A stretch of DNA of 64,000 nucleotides from Devosia neptuniae (GCF_025452235.1 NZ_CP104964.1:434001-498000); one strand, 5' to 3'. Shown: positions 35,152-44,433, counted from the first letter of the stretch. Translations and numbers: made by a program. The notes: a model not told the origin generated them from the letters alone.

Positions 35152-36307
35152 TCTCATGCGCGGGCCCGCTGTCATTGCCGCAGCGGCAATTGTTGGAGTG
35201 GTTGCATGGAGCGGTAATGTGCTGGCCTTGCCGCTTGCCATGGTTTTTCCGGCGCTGTGGTCGTTTGCGCCATCAAGGGCAGCCGCCGGCATGGTCGCCG
35301 CGGCATATTTTCTTGCGGCTTCGCGTGGTCTGCCGCAGGGCGTGATGAATTTTTATGGTTCCGATGCTCTGCCGGCCATTGGACTGTGGGCCGGTGCATC
35401 GCTCGGTTTCGTGCTGGTCCACGCATTGCTCTGGACCTCGCGTCCGGGCTGGGGCAGGACGCTTCGCTACGGTGTGGCAGCTATGGCCATGAGCGGGCCA
35501 CCTTTTGGAATTGTCGGCTGGGCCCACCCGATCACGGCGGCCGGTATAGTGTTCCCGACGTGGAATTGGCTGGGACTCGGCGCTGCTGCGATCGGCCTAC
35601 TCGTCATGACAACGAGGTTGTGGCCGATCGCGATCCTGAGTCTTGGAGGCCTCTGGATCTGGTCCGCCGCAACGTGGACACAGCCACTAACGCCTGACGG
35701 GTGGGTTGGAGTCGACACCCAGTTTCGCGGTGCAGATGGCCAATATGCCGGTTACCTACAACAGCGTGACACCATTGGCCTCGTGAAGACCGCAGTGAGC
35801 AAAGGAGGGGAGGTCGTCATCTTACCCGAAAGCGCGATCGGTATTTGGACACCTACGGTCGAGCGGCTCTGGCGCGAAGCCTTGCAGGACACGGACACAA
35901 TCGTGAATGCAGGCGCGGTTGTCATTGATGCCGCTGGCTACGATAACGTGATGCTCAGTTTGACGGGGGAGGGGGCGGACATTGTCTATCGGGAAAGAAT
36001 GCCCGTACCCGTGTCCATGTGGCAGCCTTGGGCGGTCTGGACCGGCGAGACGGGGAGTGCACGGGCGCATTTTTTCGCCAATCCGGTCGTTGAATTCGGC
36101 GGTCGCCAAATTGCGCCGCTGATTTGCTACGAGCAGCTCATCATATGGCCAATACTGCAGTCGATGCTGTTTGCGCCCGAGATCATCATTGCCACGGGCA
36201 ATGGCTGGTGGACCGAGAACACCACCATCGTGTCGATCCAGCAGGCCAGCACGGTCGCCTGGGCCAAGTTGTTCAATGTGCCGGTCGTTTTCGCCTTCAA
36301 CACCTGA
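35141..36307 (+). CDS. traB: Conjugal transfer protein TraB
   Basis: A 388-residue membrane protein with about five to six N-terminal helices and a C-terminal nitrilase/apolipoprotein-N-acyltransferase-like domain: VVILPESAIGIW (Glu), VPVSMWQPW, LICYEQLIIWP (Cys). TraB increases transfer efficiency in Ti plasmids; the reaction it performs is unclear. It overlaps traF by 11 bases, completing traA-traF-traB. Confidence 0.88.
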   Translation: MARDLMRGPAVIAAAAIVGVVAWSGNVLALPLAMVFPALWSFAPSRAAAGMVAAAYFLAASRGLPQGVMNFYGSDALPAIGLWAGASLGFVLVHALLWTSRPGWGRTLRYGVAAMAMSGPPFGIVGWAHPITAAGIVFPTWNWLGLGAAAIGLLVMTTRLWPIAILSLGGLWIWSAATWTQPLTPDGWVGVDTQFRGADGQYAGYLQQRDTIGLVKTAVSKGGEVVILPESAIGIWTPTVERLWREALQDTDTIVNAGAVVIDAAGYDNVMLSLTGEGADIVYRERMPVPVSMWQPWAVWTGETGSARAHFFANPVVEFGGRQIAPLICYEQLIIWPILQSMLFAPEIIIATGNGWWTENTTIVSIQQASTVAWAKLFNVPVVFAFNT

Positions 36308-36411
36308 AGATTGGGTAGACCTGCCGTACGCTGGGACCAGCAGGACACGACGGCAATATGCGATGCTGGAGTAGTGATATAGCGCGATGGCTCTCAAGGT
36401 TCACCGGTGAT

Positions 36412-36723
36412 TCAGCTGGCCCTCGCGAGGCTGTCTAGTGGTGCGATCAAATTGAGATCTTCCGAATGGGCCTGTTCGGCTCGCACCAGATCGTATGCGG
36501 ACTGCATGTTCATCCAGAATTGAGCGGTCGTCCCTAGCACGCGCGACAGACGTAGAGCCGTGTCGGGCGTGATCGGCGTTTCCTCCTTCACGATGCGCTC
36601 AATCCGCGTACGGGGAACGCTGACACGCTTGGCAAGAGCACCGGCCGATAGATTAAGCGGCACAAGAAACTCTTCACGTAGAATCTCGCCAGGATGGATT
36701 GGCGGGTCAAAGGTCAAGGACAT
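36412..36723 (-). CDS. higA: HigA-type antitoxin
   Basis: A 103-residue helix-turn-helix antitoxin: PIHPGEILREEFLVPLNLSAGALAKRVSVPRTRIERIVKEETPITPDTALRLSRVLGTTAQFWMNMQ is the HigA/VapI pattern. It neutralises the HigB RNase and represses the operon. It lies 39 bases after higB, the toxin-first order typical of hig modules. Probable addiction module of the element. Confidence 0.9.
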   Translation of the reverse strand: MSLTFDPPIHPGEILREEFLVPLNLSAGALAKRVSVPRTRIERIVKEETPITPDTALRLSRVLGTTAQFWMNMQSAYDLVRAEQAHSEDLNLIAPLDSLARAS

Positions 36724-36762
36724 AATAGCCCTCCATGGGCTGCGACACGGATGGCCGCTATT

Positions 36763-37044
36763 CTAGTGGTAGTCGGTGATTTCGATGTCTTCAGCTGCGC
36801 CATTTGACCAACGGAAGCAAACGCGCCACTGGTCGTTGATGCGGATGGAATGTTGGCCGGAACGATTTCCTTTCAAGGCCTCCAGTTTATTGCCGGGCGG
36901 CATCAGCAAGTCCTGAAGAGCGGCAGCATTGGTGATCATGAAAAGCTTTCGGCGAGCCGCCTGCAGAACGTCAGTAGGGAAGCCCTTCGGCGCCTTGCCG
37001 GACGCTACGATCTGCAGCTGGATTCCCTTGAATGACTTTGCCAA
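36763..37044 (-). CDS. higB: HigB-type toxin (RelE superfamily)
   Basis: A 93-residue toxin: ASGKAPKGFPTDVLQAARRKLFMITNAAALQDLLMPPGNKLEALKGNRSGQHSIRINDQWRVCFRW, ending DIEITDYH, the HigB family pattern. The predicted activity is ribosome-dependent mRNA cleavage. The start is TTG at 37044 with AGAAGGG upstream; an ATG a little further upstream is in another frame. Confidence 0.9.
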   Translation of the reverse strand: MAKSFKGIQLQIVASGKAPKGFPTDVLQAARRKLFMITNAAALQDLLMPPGNKLEALKGNRSGQHSIRINDQWRVCFRWSNGAAEDIEITDYH

Positions 37045-37422
37045 GGTCGTGCCCTTCTATTATTTGTATCATGGCACGCTACTGACCAAGGGTCAAGTTT
37101 ATTGTATCGTGCGACGATACACAGCCAGCGGTCACCGCCGTGGGCCATCTGCGATGGAAATGCTTGTCGCTGCAAGTGCGAACAATTCTCATTCACTGTT
37201 CGCATAATGTATCTTATGGAACTAAGATAACCAATTGATATTGCTATGATATTTTAAAGAGTGGCGTTCAAGCGCAGCTTGAGCGACACGCGGTAAGTGT
37301 CGCAACGCTACCGTCCTGGCATGCTCCGCATGCGTCGCGCCAAGCATCGGCCAATGCGAAATTTTGTGGCGCCCACGATCCCTCTGCAGCCGGCCCAACG
37401 GCCGCTTTCGGTGGGCCTCATT
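37045..37422 (+). other. Gap between higB and the LysR gene
   Basis: About 380 bases. The higB-proximal part holds the promoter and operator described separately; the 37200-37265 part is A+T-rich with an inverted repeat. No gene seen; plus-strand frames here lack ribosome sites and family features. Confidence 0.5.
37103..37121. promoter_or_regulatory. Probable HigA operator at the higBA promoter
   Basis: A perfect palindrome, TGTATCGT-GCG-ACGATACA, about 60 bases before higB. On the minus strand TTGACC followed after 17 bases by CATGAT makes a plausible promoter next to it. A second perfect inverted repeat (TATCTTA, 6 bases, TAAGATA) lies at 37210-37229. Confidence 0.6.
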
Positions 37423-38301
37423 CTACCTCAGGGACCGTGCCATCTCTATGATCTCGTCTCGATTTGCCGTTGGATCTTCCTTGTTCCAGGCGATGGACAG
37501 GCCGACACTAAAGTCGACCCGCTCCACATTTCGGAAAACGACGTCTCGGTTGGGCAACTCTTGCATCCACTCGGGTACAAAACCGACCCCTAGGCCTGAC
37601 GCAATCAGCGAGAAAAGCGACAGGGTGTCGTCACAAGTGTAAGCGATGCTATCGAGCAAATCCTGCTCCCGGAACATCTGGTAGAAATAATCCTCAGTGT
37701 AAGAGAGGTTCGATCTCGCAAACGCGATAATCTTTTGTGGTCGTAGATCGTCGATCGTGAGTTTCGGCAGTCGCGCGAGCGCAGAGTCCGACGCCATCGC
37801 GAGTACATACCGCTCATGGCCGATGCCTAAACATCGCAGTGAACCCAGATTCTCCAATGGCCGGATGAAGCCAACATTTACATTGCCCGCTTCGATCTCA
37901 CGGATGATCGTTTCACTGGTGCCAGTCCGGACATGTATTTTTACATCAGGAAAGCGACGGCCGATCTTGGACAAGAAAGCTGGCAGCACTCCGAAGGTGG
38001 CAGGATAAATGGTGCCAATCGTGAGCTTCTTTAGGTCTTTCCCTGCAATGGCCTGGGCGACTAAGCGCGAGTTTTCGAGATCGCCCAAGATTCTCCGGCT
38101 TCGCTCATAAAAAACGGCGCCCGCCTTGGTCAACTGAACGCGCCGCGTCGAGCGGATCAGCAACTGAACACCAAGGTCGCGCTCAAGGTTCTGGATATGA
38201 ATGGTCAATGCCGGCTGAGCTATATTAAAACGCGCGGCGGTCCGGCCAAAATGGAGCTCTTCGGCAAGAGCAACAAACAGAGAAAGCTGACGAAATTCCA
38301 T
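37423..38301 (-). CDS. LysR-family transcriptional regulator
   Basis: A 292-residue LysR regulator. The winged helix is at the N-terminus (MEFRQLSLFVALAEELHFGRTAARFNIAQPALTIHIQNLERDLG). It is followed by a co-inducer domain with VRTGTSETIIREIEAGNVNVGFIRP and LFSLIASGLGVGFVPEW, similar to the BenM/CatM-like branch. No divergent target is adjacent: the upstream neighbour is a possible gene remnant and then an SDR gene on the same strand, which it may regulate. Confidence 0.9.
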   Translation of the reverse strand: MEFRQLSLFVALAEELHFGRTAARFNIAQPALTIHIQNLERDLGVQLLIRSTRRVQLTKAGAVFYERSRRILGDLENSRLVAQAIAGKDLKKLTIGTIYPATFGVLPAFLSKIGRRFPDVKIHVRTGTSETIIREIEAGNVNVGFIRPLENLGSLRCLGIGHERYVLAMASDSALARLPKLTIDDLRPQKIIAFARSNLSYTEDYFYQMFREQDLLDSIAYTCDDTLSLFSLIASGLGVGFVPEWMQELPNRDVVFRNVERVDFSVGLSIAWNKEDPTANRDEIIEMARSLR

Positions 38302-38636
38302 TGCGGTCTGTAGCTCAAGTTAGCGCACTGCGTCCTTCCGCGATTATGGAAGCGACCTATTCATAAATCAATCGCCAACAATGTTGTGACGGGACTCCGG
38401 TTGGGCATAGTTCACAGGCCGAACTGTTCGCGAACACGGACATCCGCAGAGAGGGCGTTGTTCTCTGTGAGATGGATGATCGGGAGCTGGCGGAACCCGG
38501 AGTGCTCACCCCACAGCAGGAAGGCGACGTCGCAAAGGCACATTTCGATGATGCAACAAAGCAGCGACTTTGGCTCTCCATGCTGAGACTAGAAGGGCCA
38601 AGTCACCGATGCGGAGCCCTGGCCCTTGCTGCCTAG
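38302..38636 (+). other. Gap with a possible gene remnant
   Basis: Between LysR and SDR. From 38367 to the TAG at 38634-38636 the plus strand is open for 89 codons and reads protein-like (ELFANTDIRREGVV, LTPQQEGDVAKAHFDDATKQ), but it has no start codon in its first half and no family that I recognise. It may be the 3' end of a truncated gene. The LysR promoter should be at the left edge. Confidence 0.25.
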
Positions 38637-39392
38637 CTAAATGTTCTGGCCGCCGGAAACCTCGATGCGCTGGGCGGTGACCCAGCGGTTGTCTGGACCA
38701 AGCAAGCTAGCAACGGCCGGGCCGATATCGTCCGGAAGTCCGACACGGCCTAGTGCGATCATGCTGGCGAAGGCTTCGTTGTAGGCTGGTGTGTCGCGAA
38801 CAGCACCGCCCAGGAAGTCGGTTTCGATCGCACCGGGCGCAATCGTATTGGCGGTGATGCCGCGGGCACCGAATTCCTTGGCCATGTAGAGGGTCAGGAT
38901 TTCCACGGCACCTTTGGCGGCGGAATAGGCACCGAACCCAGGATAGGACACTCGGGTCAAGCCAGACGAGAAATTCACGATGCGGCCCCCATCGGCAAGT
39001 AGGGGCAGTAGCGCCTGGGTGAGGAAGAAAACGCCCTTCACATGGACATTAAACATGGTGTCGAACTGCGTTTCCGTGGTCTCCGCAAGCGCGACCATTT
39101 CACCATGGCCGGCATTGTTGACCAGGTGATCGAAGTTGTTTCGATTCCAGATATTGTTCAGTGCCGCGCGGACCTGTTCAACAAAGGCCGGGAAGCCGGC
39201 GATATCGCCGGTCTCAAGCTGGACGGCGACCGCCCTACGGCCAAGCGCCTCGATTTCGGCAACGACAGCCTTGGCCGCATCGGCGCCGTTGCGGTAGGTC
39301 AAGATGACGTCGCCGCCGTGACGGGCGATGCTGATGGCGGTATTGCGACCTAGGCCACGGCTGCTGCCGGTGACGATGGAAATGGTGCTCAT
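38637..39392 (-). CDS. SDR-family oxidoreductase
   Basis: A 251-residue short-chain dehydrogenase/reductase. Cofactor motif TGSSRGLG near the N-terminus, DHLVNNAGHG, catalytic Ser in VNFSSG and the YxxxK pair in YSAAK, and a C-terminal VSGGQ. Arg residues after the glycine motif (TYRNG) suggest NADPH preference. It is divergent from the AraC gene with about 140 bases between, a common regulator-target pairing for this type of SDR. Substrate unknown. Confidence 0.92.
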   Translation of the reverse strand: MSTISIVTGSSRGLGRNTAISIARHGGDVILTYRNGADAAKAVVAEIEALGRRAVAVQLETGDIAGFPAFVEQVRAALNNIWNRNNFDHLVNNAGHGEMVALAETTETQFDTMFNVHVKGVFFLTQALLPLLADGGRIVNFSSGLTRVSYPGFGAYSAAKGAVEILTLYMAKEFGARGITANTIAPGAIETDFLGGAVRDTPAYNEAFASMIALGRVGLPDDIGPAVASLLGPDNRWVTAQRIEVSGGQNI

Positions 39393-39532
39393 ATGCTAGC
39401 TCCTTGCCTTGCGTTTTCACTGGCAGGACCATCGCTCGATCGGTGGTAGCGAAGTTGCCCGAAGCTCGACAATTCTTGCCTGATCGTCCACTGAGCTTGC
39501 TTGTAGACCGACGCCTGCGTTAGTATTTATCT

Positions 39533-40426
39533 GTGAACCAGCCCCTGCTCACCAATGCTGCACGCTTTGCTGAGGCCCACGCCAATGAGCATGGTGTCGC
39601 TGCCACCCCCATTCCCGGCCTGGCCGTCGTGCGGGAGACAACGCCGTCTGCTCTCCAGCATGCGATTAACCGACCATTAGTGGCGCTGGTGCTGCAGGGT
39701 AGCAAACGTGTGACCATGGGGCCGCACACCTTCGAATTCGGCGCGGGAGAGTCATTACTGATTACGGCCGACGTGCCCACGATCAGCCAGATCATGCGGG
39801 CAAACCTTGCGACTCCTTACCTGTCAGTGGTTTTCGAGATGGACACGGCCATCATTGCAGATTTAGTCGCCGAAATGGGCGCAGTGCCTTTTGCTGCAGG
39901 GGAGCCGGTGCGGGTCGATCGAACCGAGGCGGAGGTCGCTGACGCAGCCCTGCGCCTCATTCGACTCCTGGACCGACCCGCTGCGATTCCGGTTCTGCAG
40001 GCGCAATTGCTGCGAGAGCTGCACTTCTGGCTGTTATCTGGCCAGCATGGCGGCGCTATTCGCGCCCTTGGTGTGCCGGGTGGACATGCACAGCGCATTG
40101 CGCGGGCAGTGAACCTGATCCGAACGGAGTTCACGACCACCCTGCCGGTCGAGCGCCTCGCCGAGAGCGCCGGCATGGGGTTGTCGTCCTTCCATGAGCA
40201 CTTCCGGACGCAGACCTCACTGACGCCGCTGCAATTTCAGAAGCAGTTGCGCCTGATTGAAGCCCGCCGACTGATGCTGTCGCTTGGAGAAGCAATCAGC
40301 ACTGCGGCCTACGCCGTAGGGTATGAGAGCGTACCGCAGTTCACCCGGGAATATGGCCGACTGTTCGGGCAGTCGCCTGCACGCGACATCCGAACTGCAA
40401 GGCAGCGCCTTTCATCAGCGGCCTAA
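39533..40426 (+). CDS. AraC-family transcriptional regulator
   Basis: A 297-residue regulator with an N-terminal AraC_N cupin (ITRPLVALVLQGSKRV-like INRPLVALVLQGSKRVTMG, GESLLITADVPT). The C-terminal double helix-turn-helix is LPVERLAESAGMGLSSFHEHFRTQTSLTPLQFQKQLRLIEARRLM and YAVGYESVPQFTREYGRLFG. Start GTG at 39533. Divergent from the SDR gene and probably its activator. Confidence 0.9.
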   Translation: MNQPLLTNAARFAEAHANEHGVAATPIPGLAVVRETTPSALQHAINRPLVALVLQGSKRVTMGPHTFEFGAGESLLITADVPTISQIMRANLATPYLSVVFEMDTAIIADLVAEMGAVPFAAGEPVRVDRTEAEVADAALRLIRLLDRPAAIPVLQAQLLRELHFWLLSGQHGGAIRALGVPGGHAQRIARAVNLIRTEFTTTLPVERLAESAGMGLSSFHEHFRTQTSLTPLQFQKQLRLIEARRLMLSLGEAISTAAYAVGYESVPQFTREYGRLFGQSPARDIRTARQRLSSAA

Positions 40427-40546
40427 CCCGCGGCGTCGTATGCAGGTGACATCTTTGGGGTGGAGAGCAGTTGGCCTGCTTTTGGCCAGGTGCGGCAGAA
40501 ACCGGACATGAAATTCGCTCTCGTCGGTCCCATGGCGAGCTAAACT

Positions 40547-41608
40547 TCACCCAATCCTCTTGTTCCGCCGCATCAGGACGATGAAGAATACGCCGCCGAC
40601 CAGGCCGGTGATGACGCCGAGCGGGATGTCTTGTGGGGGGATGATGATGCGGGCAGCCATGTCGGCCACTACCAGGAAGATGGCGCCTACAAGCGCCGAG
40701 AGTGGCAGCACGCGACGATAGTCGCCACCGACCACCATGCGCACCAGGTGGGGGATCATCAGCCCGACGAAGGATACGATGCCCGAAAAGGCAACGGCGG
40801 CGCCAGTCAACAATGCGCAGACGATGAAGACGATGATGCGGAACCGGGCGGCGGGAATACCCAACGTTGTCGCCGACTCGTCGCCCAGCGTCATGGCGTT
40901 GAGGTTGCGGGCATTGGCCGTGAGATAAGCGCCGCAACCCGCTAGAGCCACCAGCGGATAGGGGAGTTGGGCCCATTGCGACAGGCCCAGGCCACCGAGC
41001 ATCCAGAAGATCACGGTATGCGCGGCACGCGGGTCACCCAGGAAAATGCCGAGGCTGCCCAGCGAGGTGACGACGAATGACACGGCGACACCGGTCAGCA
41101 CCAGCCGGCTGGCATTGGTGGCGTTGGAGAGATTGGCCACGCCGACCACGATCGCCGTGGTGAGCAGTGCCCCGCCAAAGGCAAAGAGCGGCACGGTGAT
41201 GAGGCCGAGGAACATGCCGGTATGCAGCAGCACGATGATGGCACCGAGCGCCGCGCCGGAAGAAATGCCGAGCAGATGCGGGTCGGCAAGCTGGTTGCGT
41301 GTCACCGATTGGAGCGCGGCGCCGACCAGGGCGAGGCTGGCGCCGATGATCGCCCCCAGGATCACGCGCGGTACGCGAACTTCCCAAACAATATTGTCTC
41401 GGCCAGCCGACCAGGTGACCTCGACACTGCCCGGGGCGAGGTGATTGACCACGACGCCCCAGACCACGTCGAGCGGGACGGCGATGGCACCGACACTGAC
41501 GCCGACCATCATCACGACGAAAAGCAGCATGACGAGGCCAGCCGTGAGCAGCGGCAGGTTGTGTAGGATGGTATGCCGGGGACCGGCGACGAGGTGCTTG
41601 TGGGACAT
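40547..41608 (-). CDS. btuC: BtuC/FecCD-type ABC permease
   Basis: A 353-residue permease with about ten membrane helices of the FecCD/BtuC family (VRVPRVILGAIIGASLALVGAALQ, NQLADPHLLGISSGA, GIVSFVGLMIPHLVRMVVGGDYR, PPQDIPLGVITGLVGGVFFIVLMRR). It is third in an ATPase-binding protein-permease operon controlled by a cobalamin riboswitch, so cobalamin or another corrinoid is the likely cargo. The family also carries siderophores, but the riboswitch argues for B12. Confidence 0.88.
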   Translation of the reverse strand: MSHKHLVAGPRHTILHNLPLLTAGLVMLLFVVMMVGVSVGAIAVPLDVVWGVVVNHLAPGSVEVTWSAGRDNIVWEVRVPRVILGAIIGASLALVGAALQSVTRNQLADPHLLGISSGAALGAIIVLLHTGMFLGLITVPLFAFGGALLTTAIVVGVANLSNATNASRLVLTGVAVSFVVTSLGSLGIFLGDPRAAHTVIFWMLGGLGLSQWAQLPYPLVALAGCGAYLTANARNLNAMTLGDESATTLGIPAARFRIIVFIVCALLTGAAVAFSGIVSFVGLMIPHLVRMVVGGDYRRVLPLSALVGAIFLVVADMAARIIIPPQDIPLGVITGLVGGVFFIVLMRRNKRIG

Positions 41609-41647
41609 GGTCGAAACGGGCCGACCGGATTGGCCAGCCCTATCAGA

Positions 41648-42595
41648 TCATTTGGGGTGGAACGCGGCAGCGAGGCGCTTGATCGCCGCGATGTTGCGCG
41701 GGCCGGGCGTCGCCTCCACATATTCGAGCACGACGAAACGATCGTTCACCACGGCCGGAATATCCTTGAACGCAGCATTGTCCTTCATGAAGGCGATCTT
41801 CTGTTCGGCGGTGACGTCGCCATAATTGACGATGACGACCACGTCCGGATTGCGCTCAATCACGGGCTCCCAGCCGACTTCGACCCAGCTCGATGCCACA
41901 TCGTCCATGATATTGCTGGCACCGGCCGCCTCGATCAGGGCGGTGGGGATGGCATAGCGTCCGGCGGTGAACGGCTTGTCCTCGCCCGAGTCATAGACGA
42001 ACACCTTGGGTGGGGTTTCGCTGGCCGGCAGCGTCGCGCTGAAATCGGCCAATTCCTGCTTGTAGCCGGCGACCAGCGCTTCGGCCTTGTCCTCAACGCC
42101 GAAGATAATGCCCAGGTTGAGCAGGTCGACATACATGTCGTCCATCGAGGACTTTGGCTTGTCCATGATGTGGATGCAGCTCTCAGTGAGCTCGTAGACG
42201 GCGATGTCGAACGCCGCCAGCGTTTCCGGCGTTACCTCGCCACCCACCCTCATGCCGTAGTTCCAGCCGGCGAAGTAGAAGTCCGCATCGGCGCCGAGCA
42301 ACACTTCCTTGGTCGGATAGTCGGGTGAGAGTTCGGGCAATTGCTCGACATTGGCACGCAAGGTCTCGTCCAGCGTCTTCCATTCGGAGACGCCGGTATA
42401 GCCGGCCATGCGGTCGGTGAGGCCCAGGGCCAGCATCATCTCAGTGAGGTTGACGTCGTTGGACACTGCGCGCATGGGCGCCGCGTCAAAGGTCACGTCG
42501 CGATTGCAGCTCTTAACGGTGACGGGATAGGCGAGCGCTGTGGCCGTGGTTGCGGCCAGCAAGGCCGGCACGAGAAAGGTGGAGGCAAGACGCAC
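41648..42595 (-). CDS. btuF: BtuF-like periplasmic binding protein
   Basis: A 315-residue class III binding protein with signal peptide MRLASTFLVPALLAATTATALA. Landmarks: RAVSNDVNLTEMMLALGLTDRMAGYTGV, a long central helix region (DKAEALVAGYKQELADF) and a C-terminal ERNPDVVVIVNYGD. It delivers the ligand to the BtuC-like permease. The Cys residues at KSCNRDV and ESCIHIM may form a disulfide. Ligand call rests on the upstream riboswitch. Confidence 0.85.
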   Translation of the reverse strand: MRLASTFLVPALLAATTATALAYPVTVKSCNRDVTFDAAPMRAVSNDVNLTEMMLALGLTDRMAGYTGVSEWKTLDETLRANVEQLPELSPDYPTKEVLLGADADFYFAGWNYGMRVGGEVTPETLAAFDIAVYELTESCIHIMDKPKSSMDDMYVDLLNLGIIFGVEDKAEALVAGYKQELADFSATLPASETPPKVFVYDSGEDKPFTAGRYAIPTALIEAAGASNIMDDVASSWVEVGWEPVIERNPDVVVIVNYGDVTAEQKIAFMKDNAAFKDIPAVVNDRFVVLEYVEATPGPRNIAAIKRLAAAFHPK

Positions 42596-42605
42596 GGAAG
42601 GCTCC

Positions 42606-43439
42606 TCAAGGTTTGTCGTTGAGATGGAAGGAAAAGCGGGGACGACCCGTTGCAGGGTGGGTGTCGATGGCCACGCCGACCGCGAAGGTCCGGCGGATGG
42701 ATTGGGGGGTCAGCACGTCGAGCGGAGCGCCCAGTTGCACTTGGCGGCCATTGTCGAGCACCAGCACGCGATCGGCATGGGCCGAGGCCAGTGCCAGATC
42801 GTGCAGCGAGACGACGACGGTGGCGTCGAGGCGCGATAGCAGGTCGAGCACTTCGAGTTGGTGGCGGATGTCAAGATGGTTGGTGGGCTCGTCCAGGATC
42901 AGCAGATCGGGCTTCTGCAGCAGCGCCCGGGCGATCATCACCCGTTGTTTTTCGCCGCCGGAGAGCGTGACGAAATCGCGAGCGGCAAAGCTGGTGAGAC
43001 CCATCAATGCCAGCGCGCTTTCTACCTCGGCCAGATCGGCCTGACCGAACCGTCCCAGATGCGGTGTCAGGCCCAGTTCGACAATCTCGGCGACGGTCAG
43101 GCCGAAATCGGTCGCTGGCTCCTGCAGCACCGTAGCAATCCGGCGGGCGCAATCGCGCGGAGCCATGGCCCAGATGTCAGCACCATCGAGGGCGACTGTC
43201 CCGCTAGTCGGCTGATGATAGCGATAGAGGCACCGCAGCAGCGAGGACTTGCCAGCGCCGTTCGGCCCTACGACAGCGAGCATCTCGCCCGGCGCAACGC
43301 TGAACGCGATGTCGTGCAGCAGCCGTGCCGCTCTAGAAGGTCCCCAGCTCAGCCCGTCGACCTGTAGGGCAGCCGGGCGCCGGGTGCGGCCGGACGGGTC
43401 GAAGGGAAGCAGATGATCAGCGAGGTGGACGTGGTTCAC
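42606..43439 (-). CDS. btuD: BtuD/FecE-type ABC ATPase
   Basis: A 277-residue ATPase: Walker A VGPNGAGKSSLLR, signature LSGGEKQRVMIARAL, Walker B LLILDEPTNHLD and switch His in VVSLHDLALA. First gene of the corrinoid import operon, 119 bases downstream of the B12 box. Its gene order, ATPase first, differs from the classic btuCD-F order but is frequent in alphaproteobacteria. Confidence 0.9.
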   Translation of the reverse strand: MNHVHLADHLLPFDPSGRTRRPAALQVDGLSWGPSRAARLLHDIAFSVAPGEMLAVVGPNGAGKSSLLRCLYRYHQPTSGTVALDGADIWAMAPRDCARRIATVLQEPATDFGLTVAEIVELGLTPHLGRFGQADLAEVESALALMGLTSFAARDFVTLSGGEKQRVMIARALLQKPDLLILDEPTNHLDIRHQLEVLDLLSRLDATVVVSLHDLALASAHADRVLVLDNGRQVQLGAPLDVLTPQSIRRTFAVGVAIDTHPATGRPRFSFHLNDKP

Positions 43440-43557
43440 CGAGGCGCTCCGCAGATGCGGGGCGCATTGCGGGCGAAATCAGGCTGAGCTTTTTGGTCGT
43501 GTCGTCAAGCGCCATCATCGTTCCCCGCGGCACACCCCGGCCGGGTTGAAAGGTGTG

Positions 43558-43745
43558 TCGATGGCAGGTCTCCTGACTTGCGGGTCACGGCGCCTTCGAA
43601 CCTTCCCAGCCTTACGGCCAGTGGCATCTCGAAAGAGCTATCCGCTCACAGTTGCGGGGGCAGTCACGGTTTTGCGCCCTGATGGGTACGTCGCACCGTG
43701 TTCCCTTTTAATCCCCGTTGGCTTGTGGCCGCCGAAGAACCTACG
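43558..43745 (-). ncRNA. Cobalamin riboswitch
   Basis: Read on the minus strand, the conserved core GACTGCCCCCGCAACTGTG (within 43642-43665) and the 3' B12 box AAGTCAGGAGACCTGCC (43561-43579) are both present, with the intervening GCCACTGG..CTGGGAAGG segment and an upstream TTCTTCGGC..AAAAGGGAA part. It precedes the ATPase-binding protein-permease operon and should shut it off when adenosylcobalamin is plentiful. Confidence 0.93.
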
Positions 43746-44110
43746 ACGAGTGCATAGGGCATTTCGGACGCAACCTTGTCAATGTCCGCTCTCGGTAAAT
43801 TACAACTGTGGCCTCTGTGGCCGACATGGGGTCGGTTTCCAACGGGCTGCTTTCACATGGTGCGGATACTGTTTCCAACCACGAGGACTTTGAATGGTGC
43901 GTAATCGAGCGACGTCGAAATCCCGCGGGGAAAGCGCTAACATATTCGTGCTCGCAGAAATTTATAGTTGTGTCTCGACCTGTTGTTGCTAGGATTCAGC
44001 TACATCGACTGTTGACTGATTGATGGTGCTTCCGGACGATGCAGGCCAGTTGCCTGCCGTAGAAACGTCCGGCCACCAACGTGCTGGGCTCTTCTCTATG
44101 GAGCACCGCC

Positions 44111-44352
44111 ATGTCAGAAACAAAGTCACTATCCACCCCCTCCCCCGGGGCTTGATCGCTGACGTCAAAAACCTCGCGGCCTGTCCGGCTGCGGCCGCGA
44201 GCACGATTACCAGCATCTTCGGAACGAGAGCCACATCCATCGCTGCCTGGTGCGCAATCCATGCTCGTCAAGACGGCGACGAGCCTGGCTACCAATTGTG
44301 GCTATCGACATTCAAACATCTCAAGGCATCCGACCTCAGCGTCCGACCCTGA
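44111..44352 (+). pseudogene. Possible small gene with a frameshift
   Basis: ATG at 44111 has GGAG seven bases upstream and reads MSETKSLSTPSPGA before a stop just after a CCCCCGGGG run. The adjoining frame then reads LIADVKNLAACPAAAASTITSIFGTRATSIAAWCAIHARQDG..YQLWLSTFKHLKASD, which looks like a real small helical protein. A one-base slip in the C/G run would join them into about 80 residues. Speculative. Confidence 0.25.
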
Positions 44353-44404
44353 TATCATCGGGAACGGATTATAGGGCGCAGAGCAACGCTATTGATAACG
44401 TTGT

Positions 44405-44433
44405 GATATTAATGAGCGAAGCTTAATATTGGA
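44405..44433. promoter_or_regulatory. Shared operator-like element, copy 1
   Basis: The sequence fits ATAT(T/C)AAT, 11 bases, TT(A/G)ATATTGGA and contains an inverted repeat ATATTAA/TTAATAT. It lies about 55-80 bases before the ABC binding-protein gene. The same element with the same spacing occurs before the dioxygenase gene (48335-48363), indicating one regulator for both units. Confidence 0.6.

Noticed and set aside
37233..37262. Third copy of the catabolic-cluster operator near TTGATATTG
   Set aside because: Only the right half matches and the spacing to any other half is wrong.
43996..44295. 99-codon minus-strand frame
   Set aside because: Low-complexity, no ribosome site; the opposite strand carries the more protein-like frame.
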